Made by a program: the position numbers and the translations under genes. Of a stretch of 64,000 nucleotides of DNA, positions 54,896 to 63,594 are shown piece after piece; position 1 is the stretch's first letter; every line of letters starts with the position of its first letter. This DNA comes from Alicyclobacillus herbarius DSM 13609 (GTDB lineage: Bacteria; Bacillota; Bacilli; Alicyclobacillales; Alicyclobacillaceae), in assembly GCF_000430585.1 (NCBI RefSeq), contig NZ_AUMH01000017.1:27285-91284 (forward strand), in the 5' to 3' direction. The notes below the pieces were generated by a model. It saw only the letters and a list, made by a program, of their open reading frames with translations, ran no database searches and was not told the origin of the DNA.

Positions 54896-57286
54896 TCAAC
54901 TTGCCGCATGCACCCCCTTTCCGAGGCGCAGGCGCCGAAGCAGCAAGCTATTGGAGACCACACTGACGGAACTGAAAGCCATCGCCGCTCCGGCGATGAT
55001 GGGGCTTAGGATGCCAAATGCCGCCAGCGGGATTCCCAGCACGTTGTAGAAGAACGCCCAAAACAGGTTTTGGCGGATCTTGCGCATCGTGGCCTTGGAG
55101 AGTTGAATCGCGTCCACGACACCATGCGTGCTCCCGTGCATCAGCGCAATGTCGGCGGCCTCCAGGGTCACGTCAGCGCCCGTACCCATGGCAATCCCGA
55201 TGTCGGCTGCGGCGAGTGCCGGCGCATCATTGATGCCGTCCCCGACCATCGCCACAATTCGTCCGTGTTTCCGCAGTTCGTTCACCTTCGTCGCTTTATC
55301 GCCAGGGAGGACGCCAGCCATCACGTTTTCAATGCCCACCTCGGCAGCCACAGCGCTCGCTGTCCGTTCATTGTCCCCGGTAATCATCCAAACTTTAATG
55401 CCCATATTTTTCAGGCGGCGTACCGTATCTCTTGCATCCGGCTTGATGGTGTCGGCCATGGCAATGATGCCTAACAGTTGTTCCCCGCTTGCTACCATGA
55501 CCGCGGTTTTACCCGCATTTTCGAACTGCGTCAGGGGCTTGTCCGGGAATTCGGTAAGGCCCATCTCGGTCAACCATCTACGGTTCCCGATGCGAACGGT
55601 GCGGCCGTCGACCCTACCCTCAATGCCTTGACCCGGAACCGCTCGAACGTCTGTCGCGGACGGAATCACGACGCCTTGGTCTTGACTGTACTTGATAATC
55701 GCTGCACCCAGCGGGTGTTCGCTTTGCGCCTCAAGCGCAGATGCGGCCGTAAGGAGGTCCTGATTTGTGACACCCTCCATAGTCCAAACGTCGGTCACCC
55801 GTGGTTTTCCGGAGGTGAGTGTTCCCGTCTTGTCGAAAATCACGGCGCTCACCTTGTGCGCGAGTTCGAGATACTCTCCGCCTTTAATCAAAATGCCTGA
55901 TTCTGCACCAAGACCTGTCCCGACCATGATGGCCGTGGGCGTCGCCAGGCCAAGTGAACAGGGGCAAGCAATCACGAGCACTGCGACGGCGGCGATGAGG
56001 CCGTGCGACCAACCCGTGAAGATGCCCCACAGAATCAGGGTCAACGCGGCAATCCCAAGTACAATCGGGACGAAAATCCCAGAGATTTTGTCGGCCAGTC
56101 GTTGCACAGGGGCTTTCGATCCTTGGGCCTGATCAACCAGTCGAATGACCTGAGCCAGCGCAGTATCCGATCCCACCTTGGTGATCTCCATGGTGAATGT
56201 GTTCGTCTGGTTAACGGAAGCCCCGACCACGGCATCACCAGGCGATTTCGTGACGGGCAGGGGTTCGCCCGTGAGAAACGACTCATCAATCGCGGTATTG
56301 CCTTCCTTGATGATGCCGTCGCTCGGGACCTTTTCGCCGGGACGAACTCGGACCATGTCGCCGACACGCAGTTCTTCGACCGGCACATCGATTTCTTTCC
56401 CGTCACGCAAGACATGCGCCACTTTGGCACCAAGCTTTGCGAGGGACTCGATGGCGGAACTGGATTTCGCCTTGGCCCGTGCCTCAAGGAGCTTGCCCAT
56501 GAAAATCAACGTAACGACCGTCGCCGAGCTGTCAAAGTAGACATCTGGATGCCCTTGGAGCGTGCGGATCGCGCTGTAGACGTAGGCGGCGGATGTGCCC
56601 AGAGCCACTAAGACGTCCATGTTGGCTGCCCCGCCACGAAGCGAATGGTACGCGCCTTTATAGAACCGCCAACCAATATAGAACTGCACGGGTGTGGCCA
56701 GCAGCCAACTGACCCAGTTCGGCATAAAGGCCATACCACCAAAAAGCATAATGAACATCTGGATGACGAGCGGAGCCGTGAGCACAACCGACACCCAGAA
56801 CTTGATGAAATCGCGCCGGTACACTTCTTGCTTACGCCGTCTCTCTTCTTCCACCGCGGTCTTGGATGCCAGTTTCGCGCCATAACCGGCTTTTTCAATC
56901 GTGCGGATTAAATCCGTTTCCTGAATTACACCGGGAACAAAGGAGATATGCGCCTTTTCCGAGGCCAGATTGACATGGACCGATTTCACCGCATCCAGCC
57001 GTCCAACCACTTTTTCAATCCGAGCGGCGCAGGCGGCGCACGTCATTCCCTCAATGGTGAATTCCACATCCCGAGTCGGAACGGTGTAGCCGGTTTTCTC
57101 GATTTTCTCCACAACGTCTTTCCAAGTCGTCTCGCCATTGAGGACCACCCTGGCCCGTTCCGAAGCGAGGTTGACGTTGACCTCTTTGACACCGGGGAGC
57201 TTGGAGACGTTCTTCTCTATACGGGCAGCACAGGCTGCACAGGTCATGCCTTCAACAGGCAAGGTGACTTCACACACCTCAGGCAC
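54896..57286 (-). CDS. copA: Copper-exporting P1B-type ATPase CopA
   Basis: The 796-residue transporter has two N-terminal metal-binding domains, each with GMTCAAC, eight membrane helices with the CPC ion site in VIACPCSLG, the phosphorylation motif DKTGTLT, and [10 protein letters not shown]. It pumps Cu(I) out of the cell. I start at GTG 57286, with AAAGGGGGG 6-7 bases upstream. The start lies 24 bases behind the csoR stop, so csoR and copA form one operon. Confidence 0.95.
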   Translation of the reverse strand: MPEVCEVTLPVEGMTCAACAARIEKNVSKLPGVKEVNVNLASERARVVLNGETTWKDVVEKIEKTGYTVPTRDVEFTIEGMTCAACAARIEKVVGRLDAVKSVHVNLASEKAHISFVPGVIQETDLIRTIEKAGYGAKLASKTAVEEERRRKQEVYRRDFIKFWVSVVLTAPLVIQMFIMLFGGMAFMPNWVSWLLATPVQFYIGWRFYKGAYHSLRGGAANMDVLVALGTSAAYVYSAIRTLQGHPDVYFDSSATVVTLIFMGKLLEARAKAKSSSAIESLAKLGAKVAHVLRDGKEIDVPVEELRVGDMVRVRPGEKVPSDGIIKEGNTAIDESFLTGEPLPVTKSPGDAVVGASVNQTNTFTMEITKVGSDTALAQVIRLVDQAQGSKAPVQRLADKISGIFVPIVLGIAALTLILWGIFTGWSHGLIAAVAVLVIACPCSLGLATPTAIMVGTGLGAESGILIKGGEYLELAHKVSAVIFDKTGTLTSGKPRVTDVWTMEGVTNQDLLTAASALEAQSEHPLGAAIIKYSQDQGVVIPSATDVRAVPGQGIEGRVDGRTVRIGNRRWLTEMGLTEFPDKPLTQFENAGKTAVMVASGEQLLGIIAMADTIKPDARDTVRRLKNMGIKVWMITGDNERTASAVAAEVGIENVMAGVLPGDKATKVNELRKHGRIVAMVGDGINDAPALAAADIGIAMGTGADVTLEAADIALMHGSTHGVVDAIQLSKATMRKIRQNLFWAFFYNVLGIPLAAFGILSPIIAGAAMAFSSVSVVSNSLLLRRLRLGKGVHAAS

Positions 57287-57309
57287 TGTTTTCCCCCCTT
57301 TCGACGAGG

Positions 57310-57606
57310 TCACGACTTTGTAAACTGGCGAATGACCTCCATCAGCTCATCGATTTTCTCGTTGCCGTTTTCCTGGTTGGTCAAGGCATCGGCAACGCAG
57401 CCTCGGGTGTGTGATTCCAAAATGGAGAGACCGACCTGGTGGATTGCGCTTTTGATGGCTGCGATTTGCACCAGGATATCCACGCAGTACCGGTCTTCTT
57501 CAATCATTTTTTGAATCCCACGAACTTGTCCCTCTATGCGTTTCAGCCGTCGCTGTAGGTCGTCCTTCTTTGAGGCATAACTATGGTTGTGATGATCCGT
57601 ACCCAT
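57310..57606 (-). CDS. csoR: Copper-sensing repressor CsoR
   Basis: The 98-residue DUF156 protein has the copper-binding residues C41, H66 and C70 (W-X-Y-Z fingerprint residues YC, SH and GC). CsoR binds DNA as apo-protein and lets go with Cu(I). An operator palindrome sits in its own promoter, so it controls csoR-copA-copZ. The N-terminal HHNH motif may bind metal but is not part of the known site. Confidence 0.95.
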   Translation of the reverse strand: MGTDHHNHSYASKKDDLQRRLKRIEGQVRGIQKMIEEDRYCVDILVQIAAIKSAIHQVGLSILESHTRGCVADALTNQENGNEKIDELMEVIRQFTKS

Positions 57607-57641
57607 TGGCAGGCCTCACTTTCATCTGCACCTTTGGGAAC

Positions 57642-57670
57642 ACCATACCCCTGTAGGGTACTTGTGTCAA
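57642..57670 (-). promoter_or_regulatory. csoR promoter with embedded CsoR operator
   Basis: On the minus strand TTGACA (57670-57665) and TATGGT (57647-57642) are 17 bases apart. Inside the spacer, TACCC and GGGTA (57660-57646) form the palindrome TACCCTACAGGGGTA, very close to the B. subtilis CsoR box. Repressor bound here would block polymerase. Confidence 0.85.
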
Positions 57671-57931
57671 GACGCACGACTGCTATGAACGGTCTGAACC
57701 CGTTTCTGTAGCGTTCTCAAAGGGATAACGGGGGCTAAAGAGGACGATTTGCTCCTTAACAGGAAGGGATATATCGAAAGGGGAGGGGCTACTACTGCTC
57801 AGCCCCTCACTCGAGTACATTCGCCGACTGCTCTTGTCGTACTCTTCATCTACAGTCGACATTTCACATTGAGTGCCGAACTTCATCACTTCATGCTTAC
57901 AGACGAGGGCAGAAATGAGCTGGAATCGTGT
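57671..57931. other. Spacer between csoR and the ATPase operon
   Basis: This 261-base stretch has no supported gene. It contains the 8 bp hairpin GAGGGGCT/AGCCCCTC (57783-57808), which could weakly end the minus-strand ATPase operon, although no T-run follows on that strand. Confidence 0.4.
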
Positions 57932-59410
57932 TTACCTGGGACGCTTAATTCCACCTCTGCGTTTCAGTTTGAACCCGTGCAGGTAGATTTCCGGTGCATT
58001 AATCCGCCCGTCGGAGCGAATTTCAATGATGCCTAACTCTTCAAGATAGCGTAGGATTTGTTCAGCGGTCGATTTGGGCGGCCCTTCCGGCTCCCACTGT
58101 GTCTTCTCGATCGCTTGCAGGAAAATACTTCGTGGTGCGGGAACTTCAATCCCTTCAATACTGCTCGTTAAAGCCTCTATCCAAGGGTACTCCTCTTTCA
58201 GCTCGGCAATCCGATCTTTCGACGTATCCATCAGAGCGCCTTGGAGATCCATCGGCCTTAACAAGGCGGAATCGGGAAGTGACCGAAACTCGCCAAGTTC
58301 ACGTTCGGCTGCCAGGGAGAATATTTTCAAAAAGGACCTCGGTGCGATTCGTCCCTCCGCATCCTGAAGGTGATTAGGTATCCAACGATATGTGAGCCCT
58401 TTTCTTGGATTTGCCCCCATGAACTTGCCAATCATCATCTCCATCAATTGGTGGTACAGTTCTTCATCTGTACTCGTGAGCCAACCGAGATACTCGTCAT
58501 GCTCGGTAATTAAACCCGGAATGGTATCTAGATATGCCTTCATTAGCTCACCGGAATTCGCGAGCCGTTTGGCCAGTAATTGATACAGCCAGTGGCTTGT
58601 CCACTCTAAGCGAATACGATGTCCAGAAAACTTTGAGGCATCCGGGAAGCTCAGGTAGTCCTCGTTGAACAAATCGTTGCGCAGGAAAATTTTCGGGCGC
58701 AGGCGCTCCCAACGACGCCAGCGGTCAAGCCAAAATGCCAATAATTCACGAATGGGATCCGCCAGACCGGCGTGAGTGCGAACGATGCGATCCAGTTCGT
58801 CGTAAGTGATGAACAGCCAGCAATCCGATTCAATCAGCAAGTTATCCACTTTATCCAGCGCATCATTTATCGATTCCAAGTCACTGCGAACCACTGGAAA
58901 CCATTTGCTTAGCCGAGATGGTTCGTTTTTCAAAAAACCGTGCACTTCCGCCGGAAGGCTAGCCGCAAGAATGGCCTGAATCGCCGGCGCAGCATCGCGC
59001 AATAAGACCCCAAGCAATAGGCCAATCCAAAAAGCCCGCCAATCCAAACCGTCTGCCCGAGTTAAGAGGTCTTCAATCGCTTCCTGTGATGGATAGTTTT
59101 TTTGCTGTTTCCGATCCCCAAAACCTGGTATCCAGCTTGTCTTCTCCCATACAGATACGGCCCGGCTGCCAATGTGGCGAAATAAAGCCTCTCTTCCTGT
59201 TGGCCGCGCTAAGACCCGAAACATTTCGGTCTTGCCGACGCCCCGTCCTCCCAGTATGAGGAGAATATCAGGTTCGAGCATACGGCGATGATCCGGTATC
59301 GGTAAAAAGTTTTTGAGTAAATCGTCGTCGCTTTCGTTCTCCGCCGCAGCCCCTCTCGGTGCAATACCTTGTACGTGCTCAAGCAAGGTTCTTTTATCCC
59401 ATTTGTTCAT
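57932..59410 (-). CDS. P-loop ATPase of the HEPN/ParA-like operon
   Basis: The 492-residue product has a Walker A GGRGVGKT (residues 54-61) and a Walker B-like hydrophobic strand with LFITYDELDR (about 199-208), as in STAND or AAA-type switch ATPases. A hydrophobic stretch (about 126-154) follows the first motif. The C-terminal third has a helical, winged-helix-like part (AEQILRYLEELGIIEIRSDG) and ends in a basic tail RRGGIKRPR. I do not recognise a named family. The ATG overlaps the stop of the ParA-like gene by four bases (ATGA), so the two are translated together. It could sense or amplify a signal in a defence system. Confidence 0.7.
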   Translation of the reverse strand: MNKWDKRTLLEHVQGIAPRGAAAENESDDDLLKNFLPIPDHRRMLEPDILLILGGRGVGKTEMFRVLARPTGREALFRHIGSRAVSVWEKTSWIPGFGDRKQQKNYPSQEAIEDLLTRADGLDWRAFWIGLLLGVLLRDAAPAIQAILAASLPAEVHGFLKNEPSRLSKWFPVVRSDLESINDALDKVDNLLIESDCWLFITYDELDRIVRTHAGLADPIRELLAFWLDRWRRWERLRPKIFLRNDLFNEDYLSFPDASKFSGHRIRLEWTSHWLYQLLAKRLANSGELMKAYLDTIPGLITEHDEYLGWLTSTDEELYHQLMEMMIGKFMGANPRKGLTYRWIPNHLQDAEGRIAPRSFLKIFSLAAERELGEFRSLPDSALLRPMDLQGALMDTSKDRIAELKEEYPWIEALTSSIEGIEVPAPRSIFLQAIEKTQWEPEGPPKSTAEQILRYLEELGIIEIRSDGRINAPEIYLHGFKLKRRGGIKRPR

Positions 59411-60789
59411 TTGACTTCACCTCCCCTACCTAAAGTCCGACCAAACAGTAAACACAAACGCTCCGCAAGTTGTTGATAAGGGCCATCTGTTAGAACGGAG
59501 ACTAACCTCTGCAATCGGTTCCGTTCCTCTATGCTCTCGTCTCTCGGATATAGCGGTATGTCTCCCCGGAGTTCAGCATGCCACGGAATGACAATTGGCA
59601 TGAAAGGAGCGTCAGGGTCATTGGCATTGGGGACAGAGTCAGTTTCTCGATAGTAGTTTTCCTTGAACAAGGTATAGGCGTGTTCACGGAAACTTCTCAG
59701 TTCAGTCGTGGCCCCAGGGTCCCCGAGTCCAGGCGCCATGGCATGCACGAGAAGTACGGGTAGGGGTTCGTCTTCATACGGTCGCGCAAGTCGCTTCATA
59801 ACATGTCGAAATCCCGCCCACGATTGGCTGGAATGGTTAACAAAAACGACTGCGGCGTGTGCGAGCTCCGCAATGGTCAATCCGCCTAAATCATGAAACC
59901 CTGCTCGTGCGTCGACCAGTATGAAATCCAGGCTCTGCAATTTGCCGAGTTCGTCAAACATTTGTTTGAAGGTTGCATGGAGTCGATTTTGAACAACATG
60001 CTGGAAGTCAAGACGAGCCAATTTCTCGAGATACTCATCGTCAATTCGGCCCGCAGGCAGGATACGGACTGGCTCGCCGTCATCTCCGATGATACTCTTC
60101 TGGTTAATGCTATAAATCTGCGCTCGTAATTTCCAGTCCTGTCCTTGAATTGGCTTTTCTAATAGGTAATCAATGACGCCAGACTGAATCGTGTCATCTG
60201 ACTCTTGATTATAGAACAATGATGCCAAACCGGGTGCCTCTAAATCGAGATCGACCATCGCGACACGGTGTCCATAGCGGGCCAAAGTCAAGGCGGTCGC
60301 CACCATTCCAGTCGTACGACCGAGACCGCCCTTGTATGAATAGAATGCGACGATGGCAGGTTTATATCCTTTGTCGACCAGTTCTTGTGGCCACGGTGGT
60401 GACGCTACATGGTTGGACGTCCATGCCTGCTTAGCGATGTGTCGTTCAAGGATATACCACCGCGGAGTGGAGGAGTCCAGATCCCAAGAGGCTGCCACCC
60501 GTTCCTGGCGGAGTATACGGACGATAGAGTCAACATTCCCAGTCTTGTTCACTTCCCATATCTCATCCGCGTAATAATTGCCCAGTCGCGTTCGCAGATT
60601 CCTATTGAGATTTTGTCTTTCCTCGTCGCTAAGAGGGTTATTTTTCGCGTCGTATTCCAAACACACTCGAACCCGACCGTAAACGTCTCGAATGAGTGTA
60701 ATATCCCTGAAATTTGATGTTTCTATCGATTCCTGGATAACCTGCCTCGCTGCGTCGAGAACGGCTCCGAAGTGAATTTCCACTCTCAC
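59407..60789 (-). CDS. ParA-like ATPase with KGGxGRTT loop and an N-terminal extra domain
   Basis: The 460-residue protein has about 130 N-terminal residues of no recognised family, then a MinD/ParA-like domain. The deviant Walker A is YKGGLGRTT (152-160), with R in place of the usual K, and the next strand is AMVDLDLEAPG. The usual DxxG switch is FILVDARAGFHD. Such KGGVGR-variant ATPases occur in defence islands with unrelated effector genes. It starts at GTG 60789, overlapping the HEPN gene stop by four bases (GTGA), and ends overlapping the ATPase start. The N-terminal domain may bind a partner or effector; that is inference. Confidence 0.7.
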   Translation of the reverse strand: MRVEIHFGAVLDAARQVIQESIETSNFRDITLIRDVYGRVRVCLEYDAKNNPLSDEERQNLNRNLRTRLGNYYADEIWEVNKTGNVDSIVRILRQERVAASWDLDSSTPRWYILERHIAKQAWTSNHVASPPWPQELVDKGYKPAIVAFYSYKGGLGRTTGMVATALTLARYGHRVAMVDLDLEAPGLASLFYNQESDDTIQSGVIDYLLEKPIQGQDWKLRAQIYSINQKSIIGDDGEPVRILPAGRIDDEYLEKLARLDFQHVVQNRLHATFKQMFDELGKLQSLDFILVDARAGFHDLGGLTIAELAHAAVVFVNHSSQSWAGFRHVMKRLARPYEDEPLPVLLVHAMAPGLGDPGATTELRSFREHAYTLFKENYYRETDSVPNANDPDAPFMPIVIPWHAELRGDIPLYPRDESIEERNRLQRLVSVLTDGPYQQLAERLCLLFGRTLGRGGEVK

Positions 60790-61211
60790 ACCTCCCGGTA
60801 TTTGATATAACCGTCCAACACAAGAACAGATATGATCTCGTCATAGATTTCTCGTGCTCGTTCACAGGCCTCAATCGCCTGCTGCTTACTCCACAAACCG
60901 TTCGCGGCGTATCTCCGCTGCGGATGATCTTGCTCCAACACCGTGCCGTCGATTCTGGACTTAGGCAGTAGCAAATCGATTTCTGGATGCAAGACTCGCG
61001 CTTTGTCGATGGCCTCTCCTTCTAGCCCTACCAGGTCGTGGCCATACGAGACGGCGAAGCCTCTATCAATGTACGTCTCAATGAGTGCCTTCAGTATGCA
61101 TTCGACCACATAGCCGGCAAGATATACCGCGTTATCCCAACGCTCTCGTTCACGTAGAAGAAAGCAGTCATATAAATGACGTCCGGCCGCCTGCACGAAA
61201 TTTTCATTCAT
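60786..61211 (-). CDS. HEPN-domain protein
   Basis: The 141-residue product has the HEPN four-helix pattern: a helix with RWDNAVYLAGYVVECILKAL, then SYGHDLVGLEG, and later helices. HEPN proteins are often RNases in toxin-antitoxin, abortive infection and CRISPR systems. The classical RX4-6H motif is not clear; the nearest is R-x7-H (RGFAVSYGH), so RNase activity is uncertain. It is the first gene of the minus-strand operon, with GAGGAAAGAG before ATG 61211. A TATAGT at 61259-61254 (minus strand) may be part of its promoter. Confidence 0.75.
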   Translation of the reverse strand: MNENFVQAAGRHLYDCFLLRERERWDNAVYLAGYVVECILKALIETYIDRGFAVSYGHDLVGLEGEAIDKARVLHPEIDLLLPKSRIDGTVLEQDHPQRRYAANGLWSKQQAIEACERAREIYDEIISVLVLDGYIKYREV

Positions 61212-61327
61212 AGCGGTAACTCTCTTTCCTCAGTATTCTCTCCCACCAGACTTACTATACAGAGTCTTGCTGTATGATACTTCAACGCCTTTCGGCGCAG
61301 GAATCGGCAGGTGGTTTAAAAAGCACT

Positions 61328-61356
61328 TTGACAAGGTTCGTTGGCTGAAATACCAT
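61328..61356 (+). promoter_or_regulatory. SigA-type promoter for the small divergent gene
   Basis: TTGACA (61328-61333) and TACCAT (61351-61356) are 17 bases apart. The predicted start is near 61363, 60 bases before the 54-residue gene. It points away from the HEPN operon. Confidence 0.6.
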
Positions 61357-61422
61357 AATCGATGGAAGTGTCCGTATATAAGGAAACCAAAATAATACAT
61401 ATCCATTCCGAGAGGTGAAAAC

Positions 61423-61587
61423 ATGTCCGACGAAGTTCCTATACACACTCGACTGCGCTATCGATTCCTAGTCTATGGCTCGGAAGTCCCGATGGATCAC
61501 GGAGAAGCCCTCTACGCTGCTATTTCCTCGCACAATCCTCGGCTGCGTGACACAACTTACGGCTTGGCCCGCCTAGCATCAGTCTAG
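61423..61587 (+). CDS. Small protein of 54 residues, divergent from the HEPN operon
   Basis: ATG 61423 follows GAGAGGTG, with a good promoter upstream. The protein is too short for most gene callers. It contains YRFLVYGSEVPMDHGEALYA, which recalls the N-terminal DHGxxLY pattern of some Cas6-type proteins; the likeness is short and may be chance or a remnant. No other cas gene or repeat array is nearby. Its position suggests a regulator, antitoxin or trigger for the neighbouring operon. The stop is followed by frames without clear continuation. Confidence 0.5.
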   Translation: MSDEVPIHTRLRYRFLVYGSEVPMDHGEALYAAISSHNPRLRDTTYGLARLASV

Positions 61588-61616
61588 TTCAGCCTTCTGC
61601 ACCTTTGCAATGCCGT

Positions 61617-61642
61617 GTGGTCACGTTCAAGAACGTCACCAC
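61617..61642 (+). promoter_or_regulatory. Hairpin upstream of mntP
   Basis: GTGGT-C-ACGTTC pairs with GAACGT-C-ACCAC around AA (11 pairs with one mismatch). It ends 33 bases before the mntP ATG. There is no T-run. It is not a yybP-ykoY manganese riboswitch as far as I can see. Confidence 0.45.
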
Positions 61643-61674
61643 GGAAGACCAGATAATTTCGGGGCGGAAAATCG

Positions 61675-62253
61675 ATGAACACCGTATTGAAGATGATTGC
61701 GTTGATCCTCTCATTGGGAATGGACACGCTATTGATGTCAATTTCACTGGGGATGGTCAAAACCAAAGGGAAACTGAAAATTGCCCTGACCTTTGCGTGC
61801 GCTGAGGCATTAATGCCCCTCCTCGGGTTGCTCTTCGGCAAGGGTGCTGGGGAGCTGATTGGTCGCTGGGCGTCTATGATGGGCGGAATTGTGCTGTTGG
61901 CGGTCGCCGTATGGTTTCTGTGGTTTGAAGACGAGGACGGAGAGGAAGAGAAACTGGAGCGTAATCTGGTAGAACGGAATCTTGTGGGCTGGTCGCTCCT
62001 TGTGACGGCTCTCAGCATCGGTTTAGATGAATTGGCCGTTGGTTTTTCGATCGGATTTGTTGGCGTACCTACGGCATTGACGATCTCGCTTATTGCCCTA
62101 CAGGCCTTCATTTTTACCATGGTGGGGCTGTTCTTCGGTTCAAAACTGAAACCGTGGCTGGGAGAATGGGCTGAAAAGCTGGCCGGGATTGTCCTCGGGT
62201 TGTTGGGGTTATGGATTGTGGTGGATGGGCTCATCGGAGCGTTACATTTTTAA
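61675..62253 (+). CDS. MntP/YtaF-family manganese efflux protein
   Basis: The 192-residue membrane protein has six hydrophobic segments in two halves with the repeated acidic motifs LSLGMDTLLMSISLGM and LSIGLDELAVGFSIGF, the pattern of MntP efflux pumps. An acidic loop (EDEDGEEEK) joins the halves. Manganese export is inferred from family. ATG 61675 follows GGGGCGGAAA. Confidence 0.8.
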   Translation: MNTVLKMIALILSLGMDTLLMSISLGMVKTKGKLKIALTFACAEALMPLLGLLFGKGAGELIGRWASMMGGIVLLAVAVWFLWFEDEDGEEEKLERNLVERNLVGWSLLVTALSIGLDELAVGFSIGFVGVPTALTISLIALQAFIFTMVGLFFGSKLKPWLGEWAEKLAGIVLGLLGLWIVVDGLIGALHF

Positions 62254-62273
62254 GCGGGAGAGGTGGCTTCGCT

Positions 62274-62375
62274 ATGTTAAGGGCCATACATATCGTCCCT
62301 GAATTGTTCCCCAATGCGAAGATTGGGAATGGCCAAATCATTGGGCTCCATGATAAATTGTATTTACCGCTGTGA
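62274..62375 (+). CDS. Possible 33-residue leader peptide before the epimerase gene
   Basis: ATG 62274 has GGGAGAGGTGG upstream, and the frame ends in TGAGGAGG, the ribosome site of the next gene. Start of the peptide: MLRAIHIVPELFPNAK. Stop and next ribosome site overlap, so translation of the epimerase could depend on it. The likeness to any family is nil and the frame is short. Confidence 0.35.
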   Translation: MLRAIHIVPELFPNAKIGNGQIIGLHDKLYLPL

Positions 62376-62387
62376 GGAGGATTTGCG

Positions 62388-63359
62388 ATGCGTGTGGTCA
62401 TCATTGGAGGTACAGGGCACATCGGTACCTATCTGGTTCCGCGTTTGGTGGAAGAGGGGCACGAAGTCATCAATGTCTCCCGCCGGACTCGTCAACCGTA
62501 TCAGGCTGACGGTGCTTGGGAGTCGGTACAGCATGTGCAAGCGGATCGGACAGGGCTGGAGGCTCAAGGGCGGTTTGGCGAGTATATTGCGGCACTAAAG
62601 CCGGATATTGTCATCGATCTCATCTGTTTTACCCTTGCCAGCGCAGAGCAATTGGTCGAGGCGCTGCGTGGGCAAGTTCAACACTTTTTGCATTGTGGGA
62701 CCATCTGGGTTCACGGGCCGAGCGTGCGAGTGCCAACGACGGAAGATGCACCCCGTCGGCCGTTCGGGGATTATGGCATTCAAAAGGCGCAGATTGAGAA
62801 GTATCTGTTGAGAGAGGCGCGCAGCGGGCGCCTGCCAGCAACGATTTTGCATCCAGGGCACATCGTCGGACCGGGATGGGAGCCGCTTAATCCTGCAGGC
62901 CACTTCAATCCAGAAGTGTTTGCGCGGCTGGCCAGCGGAGCGGAGTTGGCTTTGCCTAACTTCGGCCTGGAGACGGTGCATCATGTACACGCCGATGACG
63001 TTGCCCAAGCGTTTCAACAGGCTATCCGTCACTGGAGCACGTCGATTGGCGAAAGCTTTCATGTCGTGTCGCCTGCTGCTATTACACTCCGAGGCTACGC
63101 GGAAGCCGTGGCACGCTGGTTTGGTCGGGAAGCCAACTTGCGCTTTCTGCCCTGGGAAGCGTGGCGCCAGACCGTTTCGCAGAAAGAGGCGGAGGCGACA
63201 TGGGATCATATCGCCCACAGCCCGAATTGCAGCATTGCCAAGGCGGAATCGCTTCTTGGCTATAAACCCCGATATGAGTCTCTGCAAGCGGTTCGTGAAG
63301 CTGTCGATTGGCTGCTTGAACATGGGAAGATCCAGATTGAAGAGTCATCTCGTTTATAG
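62388..63359 (+). CDS. NAD-dependent epimerase/dehydratase (extended SDR)
   Basis: The 323-residue protein has the Rossmann nucleotide-binding motif GGTGHIG (residues 7-13) and the active-site YxxxK in FGDYGIQKAQIE. HPGHIVGPGW and ETVHHVHADDVAQAF are typical of extended SDR proteins acting on sugar nucleotides. The substrate cannot be told. ATG 62388 follows GAGGAGG. Confidence 0.85.
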   Translation: MRVVIIGGTGHIGTYLVPRLVEEGHEVINVSRRTRQPYQADGAWESVQHVQADRTGLEAQGRFGEYIAALKPDIVIDLICFTLASAEQLVEALRGQVQHFLHCGTIWVHGPSVRVPTTEDAPRRPFGDYGIQKAQIEKYLLREARSGRLPATILHPGHIVGPGWEPLNPAGHFNPEVFARLASGAELALPNFGLETVHHVHADDVAQAFQQAIRHWSTSIGESFHVVSPAAITLRGYAEAVARWFGREANLRFLPWEAWRQTVSQKEAEATWDHIAHSPNCSIAKAESLLGYKPRYESLQAVREAVDWLLEHGKIQIEESSRL

Positions 63360-63412
63360 GTCTGTTTCATAAGGGTGTCTAAAACGCGGTGGTCGAGCGT
63401 ATGCTCGCACCG

Positions 63413-63476
63413 TTGACAAATCTCCATCCCCATTGTATCGTATACCCCGTACCGTATGTATACCCCATTGGGTATA
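63413..63476 (+). promoter_or_regulatory. Promoter with a CsoR/CstR-type operator
   Basis: TTGACA (63413-63418) and TATCGT (63436-63441), with a 17-base spacer, precede a palindrome TATACCC-CATT-GGGTATA (63459-63476). The palindrome resembles the CsoR box at 57646-57660 and the CstR boxes that control sulfur detoxification genes. It lies about 20 bases past the -10, so a bound repressor would block elongation or initiation. Confidence 0.65.
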
Positions 63477-63498
63477 TGCCCGAAAAGGGGGCGGTGCC

Positions 63499-63594
63499 AT
63501 GAACACATGGGGATGGCTTGTAGTCGTCGTCCTTCTATTGGTTTATGTACTTTATCGTTTCCAATCGGCCCGAGGGTTGAAAACTACTCCCTAA
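63499..63594 (+). pseudogene. Truncated membrane-anchored rhodanese-type gene
   Basis: ATG 63499 follows AAAAGGGGG. The product is an N-terminal membrane segment (TWGWLVVVVLLLVYVLYRF) then QSARGLKTTP and a stop. Short anchors of this kind, ending in a GLK motif, precede the rhodanese domain in Bacillota sulfur-transfer proteins. The reading frame stops just before the IS607-family element, so the gene was probably split by it. It could also be an intact 31-residue membrane peptide. Confidence 0.5.

Noticed and set aside
61230..61448. 72-codon minus-strand frame upstream of the HEPN gene
   Set aside because: No ribosome site, and it overlaps the promoter of the small plus-strand gene.
61260..61600. 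CRISPR array or cas locus near the Cas6-like small gene
   Set aside because: No spaced direct repeats and no other cas gene were seen; the likeness is a few residues.
61588..61674. yybP-ykoY manganese riboswitch before mntP
   Set aside because: The space holds one simple hairpin; the multi-helix aptamer consensus is absent.
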